Shown here: piece after piece, positions 61,996 to 64,000 of the stretch
Layout of the letters: every line of letters starts with the position of its first letter
How positions within the stretch are numbered: the stretch's first letter is position 1
Assembly (NCBI GenBank): GCA_022376925.1
Contig: JAIOJX010000002.1
Coordinates: 132,876,831 to 132,940,830, forward strand
Length of the DNA: 64,000 nucleotides
Source: Tragulus kanchil
Lineage: Eukaryota; Chordata; Mammalia; Artiodactyla; Tragulidae
Reading direction: 5' to 3'
Notes under the pieces: generated by a model
The model's input: only the letters and a program-made list of their open reading frames with translations
Told to the model about the DNA's origin: nothing
The model's database searches: none
Program-made: the position numbers and the translations under genes

Positions 61996-62099
61996 TTTCT
62001 TTATTAAATGAAAAAGATGAATTGACTAAGGATTCCACCTCAAAGGTCAAAAGAATGATCAAATAAATGTAAGGAAACAAAGAAGAAATCATTTGAAAT

Positions 62100-62260
62100 G
62101 ATAAAAACAGGAAATAAATCTTGGAAACAGTAACATTGCTTTAAACAATAACAGAAACACAAGAATTTATTCTCTGAAAAAAATCAACAAAATAGACCAA
62201 TATCTATGGTATTCAATCAAGAACAAAAAAGAACACAAATAGGCAAAAGTGGAATGAAAA
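62100..62260 (+). mobile_element. L1 ORF2 fragment, plus strand
   Basis: Translates to a broken stretch with KINKID, the phrase found at the N-terminal side of the L1 reverse transcriptase region. A related 75-base piece is at 63890-63966. Confidence 0.55.
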
Positions 62261-62384
62261 AAAAAGTTAGATCCGGAGGTTTCAGAAAATCTATAAAGAG
62301 CTCAAGCATTCTTTGTAATGCTGAATAAGAACTAGATAAAATTGAATTAGAATTTAATCCTCCGAAAACACTTACGTACATGGT

Positions 62385-62596
62385 CAGTTGCTCAGTCGTG
62401 TCCAACTCTTTGCGATGCTATGGACTGTAGCCTACCAAGCTGCCTTTTCCATGGAATTCTCCAGGCAGGAGTGCTGGAGTGAGTTGCTGTTACCTCCTCC
62501 AGGGAATCTTCCTGACCCAAGGATTGAACCCACGGCTCCTGCGGCTCCTGCATTGGCAGGCCAGTTCTTTCCCACTGAGCTGCCTGGGAAGCCCCA
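62385..62596 (-). mobile_element. BOV-tA SINE, minus strand
   Basis: TTGCTCAGTCGTGTCCAACT and the head end GCTGCCTGGGAAGCCCC. Contains a 9-base tandem doubling GCGGCTCCT near 62539. Confidence 0.9.
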
Positions 62597-62619
62597 TAAA
62601 ACACTTAGTGCATCTTAAA

Positions 62620-63100
62620 GATACTTTTTAGCATAATTTAAAAAATACTTTTCAGCATGACAGTCCTTCCAGAACTCATGGGAGTATCATTTCCTCCAGA
62701 CTCTTTATCCGGTGATGAATCATGGAAGTCCTAGGTGAAGCATAAATAATTGATAAGAGTTGAAGTGTAACAGTTAGAAACAGAAAGCTCACTGGGAACT
62801 ATAGAAAGCAGCATCCCCAAAGGCCATGGCGGATGTGAGCAGATCGGTGGATCGGTGAGTGGCAGCTGTTGTTGCCAAGGACTTTACTGCTAATTATTAC
62901 TAAATCATCTCATATAGTGTATCCCCTACTTCAAATATTACATTTGATAGTATCCATAAGCTTCATTACTATATTCATAGCACAAGTCTCTGTTTACAGG
63001 TTCTGGTCTTCACTTTCCTTTCTCTATGAATTTATACTTTTCTTTCTTTCTTTTTATTTTTCTCTCAGCCAGTTGGAGAACTTTTATCAATACTTTTTTT
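62620..63100. other. Single-copy intronic stretch
   Basis: AT-rich, nothing recognised. Confidence 0.4.
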
Positions 63101-63110
63101 CAGTTCGTGT

Positions 63111-63398
63111 TTTTTTTTTTAAATATGTATTTTTACATTTTGGCCTCTTTTATTGATTTTTTATTTATTTATTTTCATCTCTCTTTATTCTTCGGCCTGT
63201 ATGGGCCTCCCATCTCAGTGGCCTCTCTCCTTGCAGAGCACTGGCTCTGGGTGTGCACGCTCCAGAGCGCTGGCTCGTAATTGGACACACTGGTCCAGCC
63301 ACTCCACGGCCCGTGGGATCTTCCTGGGCCAGGGATTGAATCCCTGCCCCTTGCGTTGCAAGATGGACTTTTTACCCACTGGACCACCAAGGAAGCCC
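63111..63398 (-). mobile_element. CHR-like SINE, minus strand
   Basis: Complete, head end GACCACCAAGGAAGCCC. The flanking duplication is poor. Confidence 0.88.
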
Positions 63399-64000
63399 TC
63401 AGTGTTTTAATTTGAGCCTACTCCGATAGGTTTAAGGATATCTCTGTTTTTCTCACGTATACCCACTGTTTTTGCTGAATTAAATTTTTTAGGAAAAAAT
63501 CTTTAAAAAAAATAATCCCTTCTGAAAACAGTGCTATGTTGTCTTAGGGCATGTGTGTGTGAGAGAGAGACAGACACAGACCAAGAAGATGTTTGATGTA
63601 GCTATATTCCATCTTTTTTCCTTTGCAAGCTGTTTCATTTTGTTTGGTTGCTGTTTTCCCCTACCTGGATGCTTTGTGATTTTTCTCTGTTGTCTAAGTT
63701 AAAGCATTGAATCAGGATATGTTTGGGTGTAGTTTATCTGAATTTAATTTGCTACTTCCTAGCACTTCTTTTCTGATCAAGAGCTTTCATCTGGATTTTC
63801 CATTTAATTCTTAATAAACATTCCAGATTTGTCCTTTATAATTCTTTTCTCTATCACTTTTTCCTTTGCCTCTGAATTCTATGAACAAATCAACAAAACA
63901 GACAAATATCTATAGCTTTCAGTCAAGAACAAAAAAGAACACAAATAGGCAAAACTAGGAATGAGCTGTTTTAGTCCCTGATATGGAATTTGAAATGTGG
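63399..64000. other. End of window: intronic DNA with an L1 scrap and a GT/GA run
   Basis: GTGTGTGTGAGAGAGAGACAG at about 63552-63575 and the L1-like 75 bases at 63890-63966; otherwise nothing recognised. Confidence 0.45.

Noticed and set aside
25518..64000. Second coding exon of HS3ST2
   Set aside because: Looked for the family stretch that follows WYR and for the C-terminal motifs; none seen on the plus strand.

Overview
The window is nuclear DNA of a ruminant artiodactyl. It contains one recognisable protein-coding exon: the first exon of HS3ST2 (heparan sulfate glucosamine 3-O-sulfotransferase 2), plus strand, coding 25009-25493. The ruminant assignment rests on BOV-tA SINEs and a BovB LINE 3' end, together with many copies of a CHR-like tRNA-derived SINE. 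I found no clear two-unit Bov-A2 element, and the CHR-like family looks young. This might point to a lineage outside the bovids (a chevrotain is one possibility), but that is a weak inference.

Layout. 1-23.7 kb is 5' intergenic DNA with no gene I can support: L1 fragments, a possible LTR (1455-1925), BovB, BOV-tA, CHR-like SINEs, MIR and unclassified old repeats. 23.7-25.6 kb is a CpG island with a CTCF-like motif, a GC box, a perfect CRE (TGACGTCA) ten bases before a TATA-like box, a leader with several upstream ORFs, and HS3ST2 exon 1, ending at a strong splice donor (GTAAGG). From 25494 to the end is intron 1. The second coding exon, with roughly the last 200 residues, is not in the window.

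The most striking structure is not a gene. From position 1 to about 59.2 kb there are 22 head-to-tail duplications of 1,067 to about 1,178 bp (mean near 1.1 kb). Copies are nearly identical, and many overlap the next pair so that some segments occur three times. By manual alignment about 24 kb of the 64 kb is redundant. Where a junction has a scar, copy 1 is always the one that ends in a few to a few dozen unmatched bases, while copy 2 runs on smoothly. The uniform size, high identity and one-sided scars fit adjacent contigs joined without merging their overlaps much better than biological tandem duplication. Repeats listed in two or three copies below are mostly one genomic locus repeated by this process. 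The promoter and exon 1 (23054-25517) lie between duplications and look single copy. 59.2-64 kb shows no such duplication.

Because of this, distances, repeat counts and intron length read from this window are inflated.
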